This document shows, piece by piece, positions 1 through 10,890 of a stretch of 64,000 nucleotides of DNA. This DNA comes from Branchinecta lynchi (lineage: Eukaryota; Arthropoda; Branchiopoda; Anostraca; Branchinectidae), in contig JAKZAP010000008.1 in NCBI GenBank assembly GCA_023053575.1, forward strand, positions 4,916,715-4,980,714, given 5' to 3'. Every line of letters begins with the position of its first letter. Position 1 is the stretch's first letter. Below the pieces are notes generated by a model. That model did not search any database. It worked only from the letters and a program-made list of their open reading frames with translations, and had not been told where the DNA came from. Made by a program: the position numbers and the translations under genes.

Positions 1-96
1 TAACTAAGAAAAATACTTTTAATCGGAATATACATTTTCATGATCCGCATGATACCATTATCATTTTTCTATAGCAAAAAACTTGCTGAGAAGAAC

Positions 97-306
97 GAGC
101 ATTTATTCTAGAATAAATCGTTTGCACAGTTGGACTAGGTCCGGACAGTTAGGGGGGGGGGGGGTAGAGGGGGGCCTTTTGGAATTCCAGTGATGGAGTT
201 TCTCAAGACGAAACTTGGCAGGCACATCAGGGAGCCGATCAATCTGACAGAGCCCTGACCTACTACATACAGTTGTAAGTGCCATATGCGCTTACAGCTG
301 TTGTTG
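97..306 (+). repeat. Family B fragment, 3' end only
   Basis: The segment carries the family B terminal region: a G-run (from about 151), a GACGAAACTTGGCAGG block near 208, and a terminal stretch with AAGTGCCATATGCGCTTACA ending in TTGTT. This aligns with the 3' end of the complete copy at 12852-14749. The 5' hairpin and core array are missing, so it is a truncated copy. The 60-codon open frame here is a repeat shadow. Confidence 0.7.
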
Positions 307-720
307 GAGTCACCTGTCTCTTCTTCTTCTTTCCAGCTAAGATGTATTTGTCGGCGGCATATATGAATGGAAGTTCCATACTATGGTGATAGATATTCCT
401 TCAGCCCAAGCTGACTGCGAATCATATTTGACGGTGAAAAATGGATAAGTCAGCCACATTTTACTAGAGCTATATTTTGGCCCTTCTTGGCAAGGGTTCT
501 CTTCAGGCTGAAGCGGCAAAATAAACTTGTGGAAAAACAATTAAAGATCCTTCCTTAATTAATTGATTTTGAGAACTTCTTCTTTGAAAATTGGTTGGAG
601 TTCAAGCTGGTGCTGTGATTTCATAACTTGTCGGCGGCGTGTATGGGCAATTTAAAGTTCAGTATTTTGGTGATAGATGTTCCTTCAACCCAAGCTTACT
701 GCGAATCATATTTGTGTTGC
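307..720 (+). repeat. Family F copy, two B-type modules around one A-type module
   Basis: Two modules alternate. Module 2 (CACCTGTCTCTTC... to CCCAAGCTGACTGCGAATCA) spans about 307-432 and recurs, shortened, at about 629-720. Module 1 (GGATAAGTCAGC... to CTGGTGCTGTGATTT) spans about 433-628. Both modules recur in the same strand at 2619-3008, and fragments appear near 11940, 34120 (reverse) and 55880. No coding capacity is shared between copies. Confidence 0.7.
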
Positions 721-746
721 GAAAGCATCACTTTGGTTTTGTCCTG

Positions 747-769
747 TTTTTTTTTTTTTTTTTTTTTTT
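747..769. repeat. Poly-T tract
   Basis: An uninterrupted run of 23 T. It could be a retroposon tail read from the other strand, but no retroposon body is recognisable beside it. Confidence 0.9.
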
Positions 770-850
770 CTATGACTCCGATTTCATTTTATTCCTAGTA
801 ACTGGTAAGGGTCTAATCTGTGCGGTTTTTACGGAAAGGCCGGATTGACG

Positions 851-1529
851 AATATGACATTACATTTTGGAAAGCTCCGTTGCCTGGGGCCACTAAGGAT
901 GGTTTTTGCTTGTCCTCGAGCCAGCTAGCCTACGGTGTGCGAAGTGAAGTGGAGCTATATAGCCCATGTCAGAGAGGACTATCTGAAGTTGTGTAGTGAA
1001 CCTTTTGTTTCATCAAACCATGTTTCTGCTTTCGAGTGGAAAGCTCCGTTCTAGCACGCAAGCAGGCAGGCACCAGTTTCAAATTGAAGATGGACTAAAA
1101 TCTATAAGTGTTAAATATATGCGGCAGTTACCCGGCCCCACAGCCAACATATCTTCTTTGAGTGATAAATAGAAAAATCTACAGAAACAAAAAAGTGTCT
1201 TTTTCCTTGTCCGAAAGTGCTGCCATCTATTGTGTCTATCCATGTCTGTTCGTGATTTCAGCCGAGTTTATCATTCGTTTTTTTGCACTTGGTTTGCGGT
1301 AGAGAAATGGTATCAGATGTGCCTCTTAAACTTTAAAAGTTCTCTCATTGCTAAAGAAACTAGAGCTTATCCTTTGCTCCTTTCTAAGTGGTGACGTTAG
1401 AAAGTTGGCCTACGGCAAAGTCAACTTTTGAATAAGACAGGTAGAATTTGATGAGTTGATGAGTTGATGAATTGATCATGTATACGTCATCCATTTTTTG
1501 ATACAAAAATTCCTTCATGAGATACACCA
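851..1529. other. Unrecognised stretch
   Basis: Nothing recognisable: no long frame, no repeat shared elsewhere in the window, no RNA gene. A short TGATGAGT direct repeat lies near 1450. Confidence 0.5.
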
Positions 1530-1990
1530 GTTTGAAAGTTGCAAGGGCTCGACAACTTCAGTAGTAAGGTATAAATTGAAACCAAAAATAGGCGATACCA
1601 CTTGTGAGACATGTAGAGGACTTGTACGCAACAGTTAAATGTTAGCTTATAATCATCTTCGGCAATGAGGGGTTTGCAGCTTTTGCTAGTTGGTGTACCT
1701 GTTATTTGTTTCCGGTGTCTTCGATGGTAAGAACAATTTGGTTCCCAATTCTAAGACATGTAAGGGACTGTAAATAATAACCGGCTGTTTTGCTACAAAC
1801 ATCTTCCGCGATGGGGGGTTTGCAACTTTTGCTAGCTGGTGTACCCATTATTTTTATCCCATGAACTTGATATCTATCACGGGAGAGGGACTTCTAAGTA
1901 AGAATCGGTTCACGAGGGGCTATAACTTTTGTAAATTGGTGCACATTGTATTCGATTTCTATAAATCTGACGGTAAGAAATTTTGTATCG
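1530..1990 (+). repeat. Degenerate tandem array, units about 110-145 bp
   Basis: Three diverged units share GAGGGGTTTGCAGCTTTTGC followed by TAGTTGGTGTACC. Anchor positions are near 1660 and 1804, and weaker near 1908 (ACTTTTGTAAATTGGTGCAC). A weaker relative (TTGCAAGGGCTCGACAACTT) lies near 1537. The spacing between units is uneven. Confidence 0.55.
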
Positions 1991-2618
1991 ATGGTCTATT
2001 GTAACCTAGGATTAATTGTTTACGCAACGGGTACAAACAATAATGTAAAACAATGAGGTAGTTTTGTAATGATTAATAGTCTCATCTATGGTATTTTAAT
2101 CCTGAAAAGTTCCGGATAGCTTTATAATACCAACTAGATTATATAAGATATTGTTCCAAGTTTTCATCCGCCACGATGTCTACGATTGAAAAGGATAAAG
2201 TTCAACTGACTGCAAAGTCAATTTAGTCCTTTCTTCCGATATTCTTTTGTTGTTGTTTTTACAACGCTGAACAATAGCTTTTGATCATGTGATGATTCTT
2301 TTTAGAGAGTGCGTTGAATCATAATTTAATGACTAATAAAGACAAGCTCTGGAGAAAGAGCTCACCTCCAACGAAACAGAAACGAGTGAATGCTTACGAC
2401 GAAATATCTTGTTTCGCTAGAGATTAATCGTTACAAAAATACCGTTTTAAAAGCTTCGGTAAGTTGACAACTTCAGCATTTAACCGACAGCGAAGAAACA
2501 AAAGCGAAGTGTTGCTCTTGCTCTTGCTCTCGCAACACTTTAGTCGACGAAGCCGGACAAAGGTCGCCGCAACACTTCACGTTGCCCAGGCAACCTAGGT
2601 CTAGTTGACGTTGCGAAA
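1991..2618. other. Unrecognised stretch with a local CTTGCT/CGCAAC hairpin
   Basis: No gene seen. Around 2503-2585 a block with GAAGTGTTGC and a later GCAACACTTCACGTTGC forms complementary segments, so a local stem is possible. Confidence 0.4.
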
Positions 2619-3008
2619 CGGATAAGTCAGCTAAATTTTGCTAGAGCTATATTTCGGCCCTTCTGGGCAAGCATCCTCTACACTCTACAGCCTCAAATGA
2701 ACTTGTAAAAAAACAGTTGAAGATTCTTCCTTAAATATCTGATTTTGTGAACTTCCTCTCTGAAAATTGATTGGAGTTAAAGCTGGTGCTGTGATTTCTT
2801 TCTGGACACGGCTGCTGTTTTTGCTGTTCGATTGGGTCGTCGAAATGGTTGACATTCTTCTGCATTTTGGTTTTGGAGTCACCTGTCTCTTCTTCTCCTT
2901 TCCAGCTAAGATGGATACTTTTCGGCGGCATGTATGGGCGATTTGAAGTTCCTTACTTTGGTGATATATTTCTTCAGCCCAAGCTGACTGTTAATCATAT
3001 TTGACGGT
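2619..3008 (+). repeat. Family F copy
   Basis: Module 1 (about 2619-2798) and module 2 (about 2876-3008) match the copy at 307-720. A middle piece (about 2799-2875) is absent from the first copy. Reverse-strand frames of about 65 codons run through it, but the two copies differ by indels that are not multiples of three, so it is probably not coding. Confidence 0.65.
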
Positions 3009-3103
3009 TCAAAACGGATAATTCAGCTACATTTTACTAGTGAAATATAACTCAAGTAAAATGAAGCTGACTTATCCGTTTTGTACCGTCAAATATGACA
3101 TCT
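2998..3103. repeat. Short foldback (arms about 47 bp) with the TTTGACGG...AACGGATAA end
   Basis: The left arm begins CATATTTGACGGTTCAAAAC. The right arm ends as its reverse complement (GTTTTGTACCGTCAAATATG), with a spacer of about 15 nt. The same terminal motif borders the 83-bp inserts at 7089-7171 and 23611-23693 and a junction near 19300. Confidence 0.8.
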
Positions 3104-3189
3104 GTACTAGTGTTAAAGTACATCGGAAAAGCCTTCGTAAAATTTCATATGAAAATGTCAGGAAACTCCTACGACTCTAAAATTATCTA

Positions 3190-3988
3190 TTTTTGGAATC
3201 CCAAAATGTAAGTGGAGGGATACCTATGACATCGTAAAAGTTGTCAGTCTGTTAGCACGATTACTCTCCATGGGAATAGGATATTTTGATGAAACTTGGT
3301 GTGAGGATTCTTTGGGTCAAGGGTGAGGTCAAGTTCGTAGATGGGCTTTGTAGCCGTACATTTAGGGGGGGGGGGGGAGGGGGTTCAAATTAAGGGGCAA
3401 ACAAAATGTTTTTAAACAGCTAATGTGATAGTCAATTATTAGGTAAGAAAACATGCTGAACACGAATATACCAAACATTTTCTCCTCCGACAAGTAGTTC
3501 GCCCGGAATCCGGCAAAAACCAGAAAATTTGTCGAAAGTAAAGTTTTGGTTGAAGTTGATTGGATGCCATATTTAGGGGTAAGAAAAGACGCTCAGTCTT
3601 TATATGACAATCATCTTTTAACCGGACATATAATTCGTCCGAAATCCGGTTGTAACCGGATTTTTTTTATTGTAATTGAAAGTTTTATTTGAAATTGATT
3701 AGATGTTTTATATAGCGATACGGAGATACGCTGAAATCGATCTGAATATTTCTTTTTTTTGCTGGACCAATAGTTCGCTCGGAATTCGACCGAAACCAGA
3801 AATTTGTCAGAGGTAGAGCAGGAAGTTTCGGTCAATATCGTCAAAATAGATACAGCTTATAGAGGTATATCTGAACTTGGTTTTCTCTGATGATTAGCTG
3901 GCGAAAACTGTATCTGGCGAAGACAAGACCCAGTTGTCTGGATCAAATATTAGATTTTTGGGATCCCATCGAACCCTTAGGTCTTGTT
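3190..3988 (+). repeat. Family A element, diverged
   Basis: It starts TTTTTGGAATCCCAAAATG. It carries GGAGGGATACCTATGACATC, the GATGAAACTTGG block, a G-run block near 3364, and several ~125-bp core units with CCGGAATCCGG-like centres. It ends TTTTTGGGATCCCATCGAAC then GTCTTGTT. Both ends are present. Confidence 0.85.
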
Positions 3989-4401
3989 ATGTTAAGTTAT
4001 TCTGAAAGCTAACATCTCGTTCTTCAATTGCTGTGTATAGCATCTTCTGGCGTATTAATACTCGGACCCAGTTTGGTGGTAAGGTCAGAGATGAAGACTG
4101 GGGCAGATACAAACCTTTTAGATGTCCTTTAATACGCTGCATTGTGGAAAGATATAGTGTTTCTATTGGGTAAAAGCCGAAATTTTTTTTGGTCAGTGAA
4201 TCGGGTTTTGTTTTAAACAGAAGGAATCAAATTCTGTCAACGAGTGTAAAACGGTACAGCTTAATTTCATAACTAAACAAAAGTACGTCGAAACTACGGC
4301 GTCTTTTTAAACACAAAAATTCAAGTCCGAATCTGTAAACTCCTGTCGGTCGAAGACTAAAAGTTTGGTACGTCCGTAAATCCGGTTCACAAGTTTTATC
4401 C
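3989..4401. other. Unrecognised stretch
   Basis: No gene and no repeat match seen. A reverse-strand frame that reaches 180 codons starts in the neighbouring family B repeat and runs into this segment; it is not conserved in other family B copies. Confidence 0.45.
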
Positions 4402-4990
4402 GTCAGTCGGTCGGTCGGTCCGGGTTTTGCTAGTTCAGGCACTTCCACATAAGCTAGGACGATGAAACTTGGCAGGCATATCAGGGACCCCAAATTATTA
4501 AGTTGGAAATAGTTATTCCCCGATCCGAGCATCGTTGGGGGAGTGGAGGGAGGGGAATCCGGAATCTTGAGGTATTTAAAACGTTTGAGCGGGTGATCGG
4601 ATAGCAATGAAATTTGGTATTTGGAGAGAACTCGTGCCTCAGACGACCGAGTTAAAATCCAGACCGGATCCGGTGACTTTGGGGGGGGGGAGGTAAAGGG
4701 GGGAACCGGAAATCTTGGGAAATGCTTAGAGCGGAGGGATCGGGACGAAACTTGGTGGGAAGAACACACACAAGTCGTAGATACATCGTTGACACAACCG
4801 GACCGGATTCGGGCACTGTGGGGGGAGCGGAATCCGGTGAACTGGCGAGTTCGGTACTAAGACGATGAAATTTGATAGGCATATCAGGGACCCGAACAGA
4901 CTGCCTTGATAATAGTCGTTTCCTCGATCCGAGGATCGTAGGGGGAGTGGAGGGATGGGGAATCTGGAAATTAGTAACATGCATAACTTC
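4402..4990 (+). repeat. Family B copy lacking its 5' hairpin, joined to family A
   Basis: The copy begins inside the (GTCN)n tetranucleotide stretch, then has GCTAGTTCAGGCACTTCCAC, GATGAAACTTGGCAGGC and two core units with G-runs. It breaks off near 4990, where family A sequence (GGGGTGGGGGAGGGG) takes over, so the junction is a recombinant or nested boundary inside the G-run block. Confidence 0.75.
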
Positions 4991-4991
4991 A

Positions 4992-5789
4992 TTTAGGGGT
5001 GGGGGAGGGGTTTGAAATTAAGGGAAACAAAAAATATGTAAAGCTAATCAAATAGTCGAATTAGGGGTAAAGAGACATGGTGAATCCGAATATGAAATTT
5101 ATTTTCTCGTCGGACAAATAGTTCACCCGGAATCCGGCGAAAACCGGAAAATTTGTGAAAAGTAATATGAAGTTAATTGGAGTTCGATTCAGGGGCAACA
5201 ATATGAAAGTTATTTTCTCGCCGGACTATTAGTTCGGCCGGAATCCGGCCACAACCGGAGAATTTGTTTAAAGTAAAAGTTTTATTTTGATTTGATAAGA
5301 TGTTCGATTTGCGGGTAAGTAGACATGCTGAATTGGCAGATGACAATCATTTTCTCACCGGACGTGTAGATCGCTCGGAATCCGGCTGAAACCGGATTTT
5401 TTTTTTTAAAGTAAAAGTTTAATTAGAAGTTGATTTGAGGTTGGATGTAGGGGTAAGAAGACATGCTGAATTCGTGTTTGAGCTTTATTTTTTTGCCGGA
5501 CAAGTAGTTCCGGAATTCCGCCGAAACCAGAAAATTGGCAGAAGTAAGGCAGGAAGTTTCGATCTGCTTCGTTAAAATAGATATCCCTTAAAGGGCAAAC
5601 ACATATGCTAAATCCATATCTGAACTTGGTTTTCTCATATGATTAGCTATTTGGCCTTACTCTGTTTCTAAATTTTAATAGTAAAAGTGTTCAAGGAGTC
5701 AGGCGAAGACTGGATTTGGCGAAGACAAGACCCAGTTGTCTGGATCAAATTTGAACTTTTGGGATCCCATCGAAACCTTTGGTCTTGTT
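4992..5789 (+). repeat. Family A copy lacking its 5' end
   Basis: The copy enters at the G-run block, has four or five core units, and ends with GGGATCCCATCGAAACCTTT then GGTCTTGTT. The 5' palindrome is replaced by family B sequence. Confidence 0.8.
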
Positions 5790-6941
5790 TTTACATAGAT
5801 TCGGAACATATCTAATTTCTGTCTACTTTATTTTCGATGACCACTATTTTGTCACATTTTTCGACGGACAGATTTGCTATTTCATAGCTATTCTTTACTT
5901 TTGACTGGGATCGCAATTAGACGCACTGCTCGTCGGCGTTTCACGAAATTTCGGCTGTGGTGCATTACGTAGTATTTTCTGTTAGAAGAATGGTATGTCA
6001 TTTATTTGGCAATTATGCGTGGAATTTTTTAGACTTGAAACATATTAAAGGCTAGAATTTGTATGGTAAGTTGCTAAATCTTGCCAGACAAAGGCAGATA
6101 AAAAAAATTTGCTGGCGGCCCTTGCTTTAATTTGTCCTGGGTACAGTCATTGGAAGCTTTCCTCTTTAGCAAAAGCTGAAAGGAAAATCTGAGGATGTGA
6201 ATTATATATACCAATTTTGATTACAGGAATAATCTCAGCTGATGCATTGCAGTTAGTTTCACACCGGTTCTGTTATTTGTTGGCGGGGAATGTGCGCCGT
6301 TGTCGCGAAGCGGCAACGGTGCATTTTTGTCCGTACACGCGAGTCGTATATTACGATCCAGATTTCGTTGAAATGACGTGTCTCACCCCCCCCCCCCCCC
6401 CCCTGGGCTGAGTGCTTCGGGTCACCCCTGTTTAGGGTCCAGCTTCTTCCAGGTTATAAACTAGTCGGTAATGAGGATCGAACACGTTTGTATGAAAAGA
6501 CAGATGAGCGTCGTCGGTGGCCTTAAAGAACATGTGACTGGAGAAGTGTCTCTTGTTTACTAGTTTGTTCGTACAGCGTTATTTGCTTTTTCTTGTTCAG
6601 TGCATAATGAAATTCGTAATCGTCATCGTCATTAACGCCTTAGACTCTTCATAACCGTACATGAACCAGCGAAATGTCTGTATTGTTTTAATTCTATGCA
6701 ATAAACCCTAAGCTCTTTCGGTCCTTAGCGATCTCTTGTAAATAGCTTTGCTTTGTGCGCGTGGAATATCACATGAATACGTCACACAAGTAACCTGAGT
6801 TTGTCCTGTAGGCCCTGCGAAAACAGTTTTGTTTGTAACAAGTTACTATCAGCCGACGAGCGAAACACCGAATATGTAAACCTTGAGGATAAATCTGTCT
6901 ATACAAAAACTTGTAAACTAAACGTCTAGAGAACTAGCAGG
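5790..6941. other. Unrecognised stretch with an 18-C run at 6386-6403
   Basis: No gene is recognised. A 64-codon frame runs into the C tract. Near 6470-6485 the reverse strand reads GTTCGATCC, like a pol III B box, but no convincing A box accompanies it. Confidence 0.4.
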
Positions 6942-7969
6942 AACAAGGCCAAAGGTTTCGATGGTATCCCAAAATTTTAATATTTGCTCCAAACAATTCT
7001 TCAACAGACTTCTTAAACATTTTCACTTTTAAAATTTAAGTTACAGATTAAGGCCAATGGTAATAATCGGAGAAGACGAAGAATTTCGTATTTAATAGCG
7101 TAAAACGGATACGCCAGCTGAATTTCACCAAGTTCAGATATATTCAGATATCCATTTTGCGCTGTCAAATATTCGGATATCGATTCAACATATGATTTAC
7201 CCTATAGCCCGCGTCGTATCACCTTCCTTCCTTACTTCTGCCCAACTTCCGGTGTCGGTCGGATTCCGGACAAACTACTTGCTTGGCAAAGAACTAAAGC
7301 TCAAAAACGGATTCAGCGTGTTTTTTTGCCCCTACATCGAACCTCGAATCGACTTATACTTTTAACAAATTTTCCGGTATCAGCCGGATTCCGGGTGATC
7401 TAAACGTCCGGTGAGAAAATGATTATCATATACGAATTCAGCATGTCTTTTTACCTGCTAATCGAACATCTTATCAAATTTAAATAAGACTTTTAATTTA
7501 AACAAATTCTCCGATTTTGACCGGGTTCCGGCCGCGCTAATTGTCCGGCGAGAAAATAACTCATATCCGCACCCAGCACGTCTCGTTGCCCTTATCACTA
7601 ATCGTCTTTAAATTAAACTTTTACTTTTCACAAATTTTCCGGTTTTCGCCGAATTCCGGGTGAACTATTTGTCCGGCGAGAAAATGAATTTTATATTCGG
7701 ACCGAGCATGTCTCCTTGCCTCTAATTCGACTGCTTCATTAGCTTTTAAAAAATATATTTTGTTCCCCTAAATTCAAAGCCCCTCCCCCACCCCTAAATA
7801 TAGGGCTAAATAGCCCATCTTCGAACTTGACCTCTACTTTGACCTAAAGAGTCCCTATGCCAAGTTTGATAAAAATATCTCACCCGCTTCGAGAGTTATC
7901 GTGCTAACAGACGGACAACTTTTGCGATTTGATAGGTATCCCTCCACTTACGTTTTGGGATCCCAAAAA
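6942..7969 (-). repeat. Complete family A element with an internal 83-bp insert
   Basis: On the reverse strand it runs from CCCAAAACG at the 5' palindrome, through the GGAGGGATACC block, G-runs and core units, to the ...GGTTTCGATGG / AACAAGGCC 3' end. An 83-bp TIR insert lies at 7089-7171. Its length and insert position equal those of the copy at 22815-23853. Confidence 0.85.
7089..7171. mobile_element. 83-bp TIR mini-element inside family A
   Basis: The ends read TATTTAATAGCGTAAAACGG and the complement of GCGCTGTCAAATA. This is a diverged copy of the 83-bp element at 23611-23693, sitting at the equivalent position of family A. Confidence 0.7.
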
Positions 7970-8060
7970 CCAGGACCGCGGATGCTTTAAGCTGCGATGT
8001 AAATAACCGACCCATTTTCACTAATGATCTTACCCTTTCCGAAAAGAGATAGCTCTATCC

Positions 8061-8640
8061 AGGGGCGTCCCGAGCCTTTCTTCATTGTGGGGGGGGGGGG
8101 CGAACCTGATAAAATTCACCGATTCGTACCTAATTTTGACGGTTTTTTTTTGCTAGAAACACAGCGAGCTGCGTTCATGAATACAATATAAAAGTTGCAT
8201 AATATGTACGGATATGTACAAAATAAAATCTAAAGAGAAATTTCGGCGTGTTTTTACGCTCTTCCTGTTCTGTTTTTTTTTTTTTTTTTTTTCAGGGATA
8301 CGCCGTCATTAGCCTTTTAATCTTGGGTGACGTCCAGTTTCGCAACTTTTACCATTCAAATAAACACGTAAAATCACCAAGTTTACGAAGCGTCGTGCCG
8401 AATGCGGTGAAACTCATGCAGGCTGAACAAAAGTTGGATATATGACCAAGTTCGATAAAGAATGGGAACCAATAAACACGTTAGATCACCCAATTTAGAA
8501 ACATGGGACAGAAGATTTTATGAAACGGCTTCGCCGCGTTGCCCTTTTCCACTGGAATTTTGCCTTCTGCGAAAATTTGACTGAATGTCGAAAACGTAGG
8601 GGGGGCACCCCCCCCCCCGCCCCTCCTTCGGGAAGCCCCT
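8061..8640. mobile_element. 580-bp TIR element with 10-bp target duplication
   Basis: The left end is AGGGGCGTCCCGAGCC followed at about 8090 by a long G-run. The right end, reverse complemented, is AGGGGCTTCCCGAAGG, also followed by G/C runs. Flanks are AGCTCTATCC (8051-8060) and GGCTCTATCC (8641-8650): nine of ten bases match, as expected for a target site duplication. A T-run of about 19 sits near 8273. No transposase is encoded. A 9-10 bp duplication is typical of Mutator-like elements, so MULE-type non-autonomous is my best guess. Confidence 0.75.
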
Positions 8641-8931
8641 GGCTCTATCCGTGACTTTCCCTCTTACAGAGGAGCAACCGAAACAACAGGATAATCAAGA
8701 AGCCCCAGTCTGACTTCTTCTGGAAGTGACATAAACTATCGAGCTCGTTAGGGAAACCGTAGAAGCAAGCAGAGAAAAACTGCCCTCCTAGATGGGAAAC
8801 GTAAACATCGAGATGACGATAAGAACAACCATACCAGCTGAAAAGGAGCAACCTGAAATAAGTCTAGGAACTCATCCATTATGTAAGCGCGGACACTCTT
8901 GAGGCATCTTCACGCTCTTGACAACCGAGGA
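8641..8931. other. Unrecognised stretch
   Basis: No repeat match found. A 68-codon reverse frame (8645-8851) resembles nothing known to me. Confidence 0.4.
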
Positions 8932-9012
8932 GTTGCTCACTTTCGATTTTGTTGTACACAAAGTGCCCGGTGCTGGGAAAAGGTGTACAGCAAGGGGCGA
9001 GGAGTGGGTAAC
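8932..9012. mobile_element. Family I MITE, short copy
   Basis: Ends GTTGCTCACTTTCGATTTTG and, on the other strand, GTTACCCACTCCTCGCCCC. The centre contains GTGCCCGGTGCTGGG. Longer relatives with the same ends lie at 45050-45248 and 62727-62909. Confidence 0.7.
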
Positions 9013-9857
9013 ACCTCTTTACCAGTTCAATTTTCCGAGGAGAATCATAGCCAAGTTTCAAGGTTGCAATTCAAGGTCGCTAAACTAAGCTTCTCCATCT
9101 GCGCATTAGCTGTCTGAATGTCTACCCTAGATTTCCAGTGGACCGTCGTTTAACTATTTGCCCAGTTCAAGCTGTTTTATATGCTTTTCGAAAGCCTCTT
9201 GTATATCGGGTTCCAGATACGTATCCAGGAATTTATTTCGTGCAGGGTTCTACCCGTGGGTCGTACCTAGTTCATCCCAGAAAGTGAAGGAAGGTATAAA
9301 TCAAAGGTAAAAAGCCTGTAAAAAATGATTGCTTTTGTATGTTCCGAGGAAGAGGTCGAATCTGCTACGAAACTGCTACGCCGGATCGTGGACCTCTTAC
9401 GTCATCAGACCTCACCATACCTACATTTCAGAAGGAAATTCGTCTGGAAATTAATGGTGTCGGGATATTTTCGTGAAACTAGACTGGATACGCCATGCTT
9501 TCAGAATCGCTTTGCTGATTAAACACTTTTCGAGGAAATCCAAATCTTTGCTCTTTAGCTTAATTAAAACTTGGAACTTGGATTTTTGGAAGAATCAATG
9601 TGGCATACGCGGAATCTCGGCGAAATGTTAAGCTTTCTATCCGTTGTGTTCGTATTTTGGCGGTATATCTGGATCTGTCTAAATTATGTGGATATCAAAC
9701 CCGGAAATGCAAGTAATCTCTTCAGAATTTGCTTGGTATGGAACTGGAAAAGTGCATTTTTACCGAAAAGTGAAAATGAGGAACTCACTTGACAAAACTT
9801 TCTTTTTGGAGAGATACGAAAGGGGTTTGTGAAGCCTGTAAGTCTTACCCTTAGGAC
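9013..9857. other. Unrecognised stretch
   Basis: Two forward frames of 65 and 73 codons (9325-9522, 9571-9792) have no recognisable motif. No repeat shared with the rest of the window was seen. Confidence 0.4.
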
Positions 9858-9859
9858 TA

Positions 9860-10000
9860 CACTGTAAAAAGTTTCTTCGAGTAAGGATTAAAGTTAACTG
9901 CAGTATTTACTACTGAGATTAATCTTATCTCTACTGAGATAAGAATAATCCGAATTAGAGATAATCTTATCTCAATAGAGACCAGATTTTTTACAGTTTG
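9860..10000. mobile_element. 141-bp MITE with TA target duplication
   Basis: The left end is CACTGTAAAAAG, the right end TTTTTTACAGTTTG, flanked by TA on both sides (9858-9859, 10001-10002). The interior has overlapping inverted GAGATAAGA/TCTTATCTC motifs. TA duplication and a CACTG end fit the Tc1/mariner group; no transposase is present. Confidence 0.75.
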
Positions 10001-10073
10001 TAAGGTAACAGGCAGGTAACCTTACAAGACAATAAATGTATCACCTCAGAAGAATAACCGATCGTCCGTTTTT

Positions 10074-10890
10074 AGTGGAGTGTTCCTTGGAACAATCCAC
10101 TATTGCGAGCGCTGTAGCAGCTTTCGGTTTCCGGTTTTCACCGTATTTTGTGGAGCTCAAAACTCGTGAACCAGTGTAAGTACCAAGTTCAAACTTGGTA
10201 CAATTGTCCGTATTGGGGTCTAGTTGTGCCTTTTAGGGTTGCCACCCCAACCCGGTTCAGGGGCAAATGGGCCCAGATTGCCCAGTGAATAAAGTTCATA
10301 ACTTGACCAGAACTAGACATAGGACGATGGAATTCCTTGGACGTGTAGATCTTAAGGATGGGAAATTGCTTTTAAAGTTGCACCTCTCCCACCCACCCCG
10401 CTCATGAGCAACTGGGCCCAGATTACCCAGAAGTAAAGTTCGTTACCCTTGCCAGGAATCAACAGGTATCAAGTTGAAACTGCGGGTCCCCAACCCCACC
10501 CACACTTGGTTCAGGGGCAATTGGGCCCAAATTGCCCTTTTTTGAATGTTTTTAATTAGACAATAACTGGAGATAAGGCGATGAATTTCCTTTGTGATTT
10601 TGGTTCATAGGGACCGGGGAGAGTTGACCCCCCCCCCCTCCCTGTTTCTGGGCAAGTAATTGACCATGAAAAAAGTTTTTGACCCGTGACTGGAATCAAA
10701 CTCTAAGCTGGTATACTTGAAGAAAAAAGGCGAAAATACGCATTTTGATGGGTCCCTACCCCTCCCCCACCCCCTCCCGTTCATGGGCAGCTGGGCCCAG
10801 ATTTCCCATGAGTTAAGTTCGTCTATGACAGGTCTCAAGTCCAACTCTTGTATATTTGGGGATATATTTCTATGGATGAGGGTTTGGTGT
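10074..10890 (+). repeat. Family C: hairpin-headed GC-rich tandem array
   Basis: It opens with AGTGGAGTGTTCC / GGAACAATCCACT, an imperfect stem, followed by TATTGCGAGCGC. Four diverged units of about 160-200 bp follow, each with a C-rich CCCACCC run and TGGGCCCAGATTGCCC. Two also carry a GACGATGGAATTCC-like block. The head resembles family B's hairpin plus TATAGCGATCGC, and the block resembles family B's GACGATGAAACTTGG. The 3' border is uncertain. Confidence 0.7.

Noticed and set aside
4227..4769. 180-codon reverse frame
   Set aside because: Most of it is the reverse strand of family B, whose other copies have stops in the same frame.
6470..6540. tRNA gene on the reverse strand
   Set aside because: GTTCGATCC is present but there is no A box and no cloverleaf.
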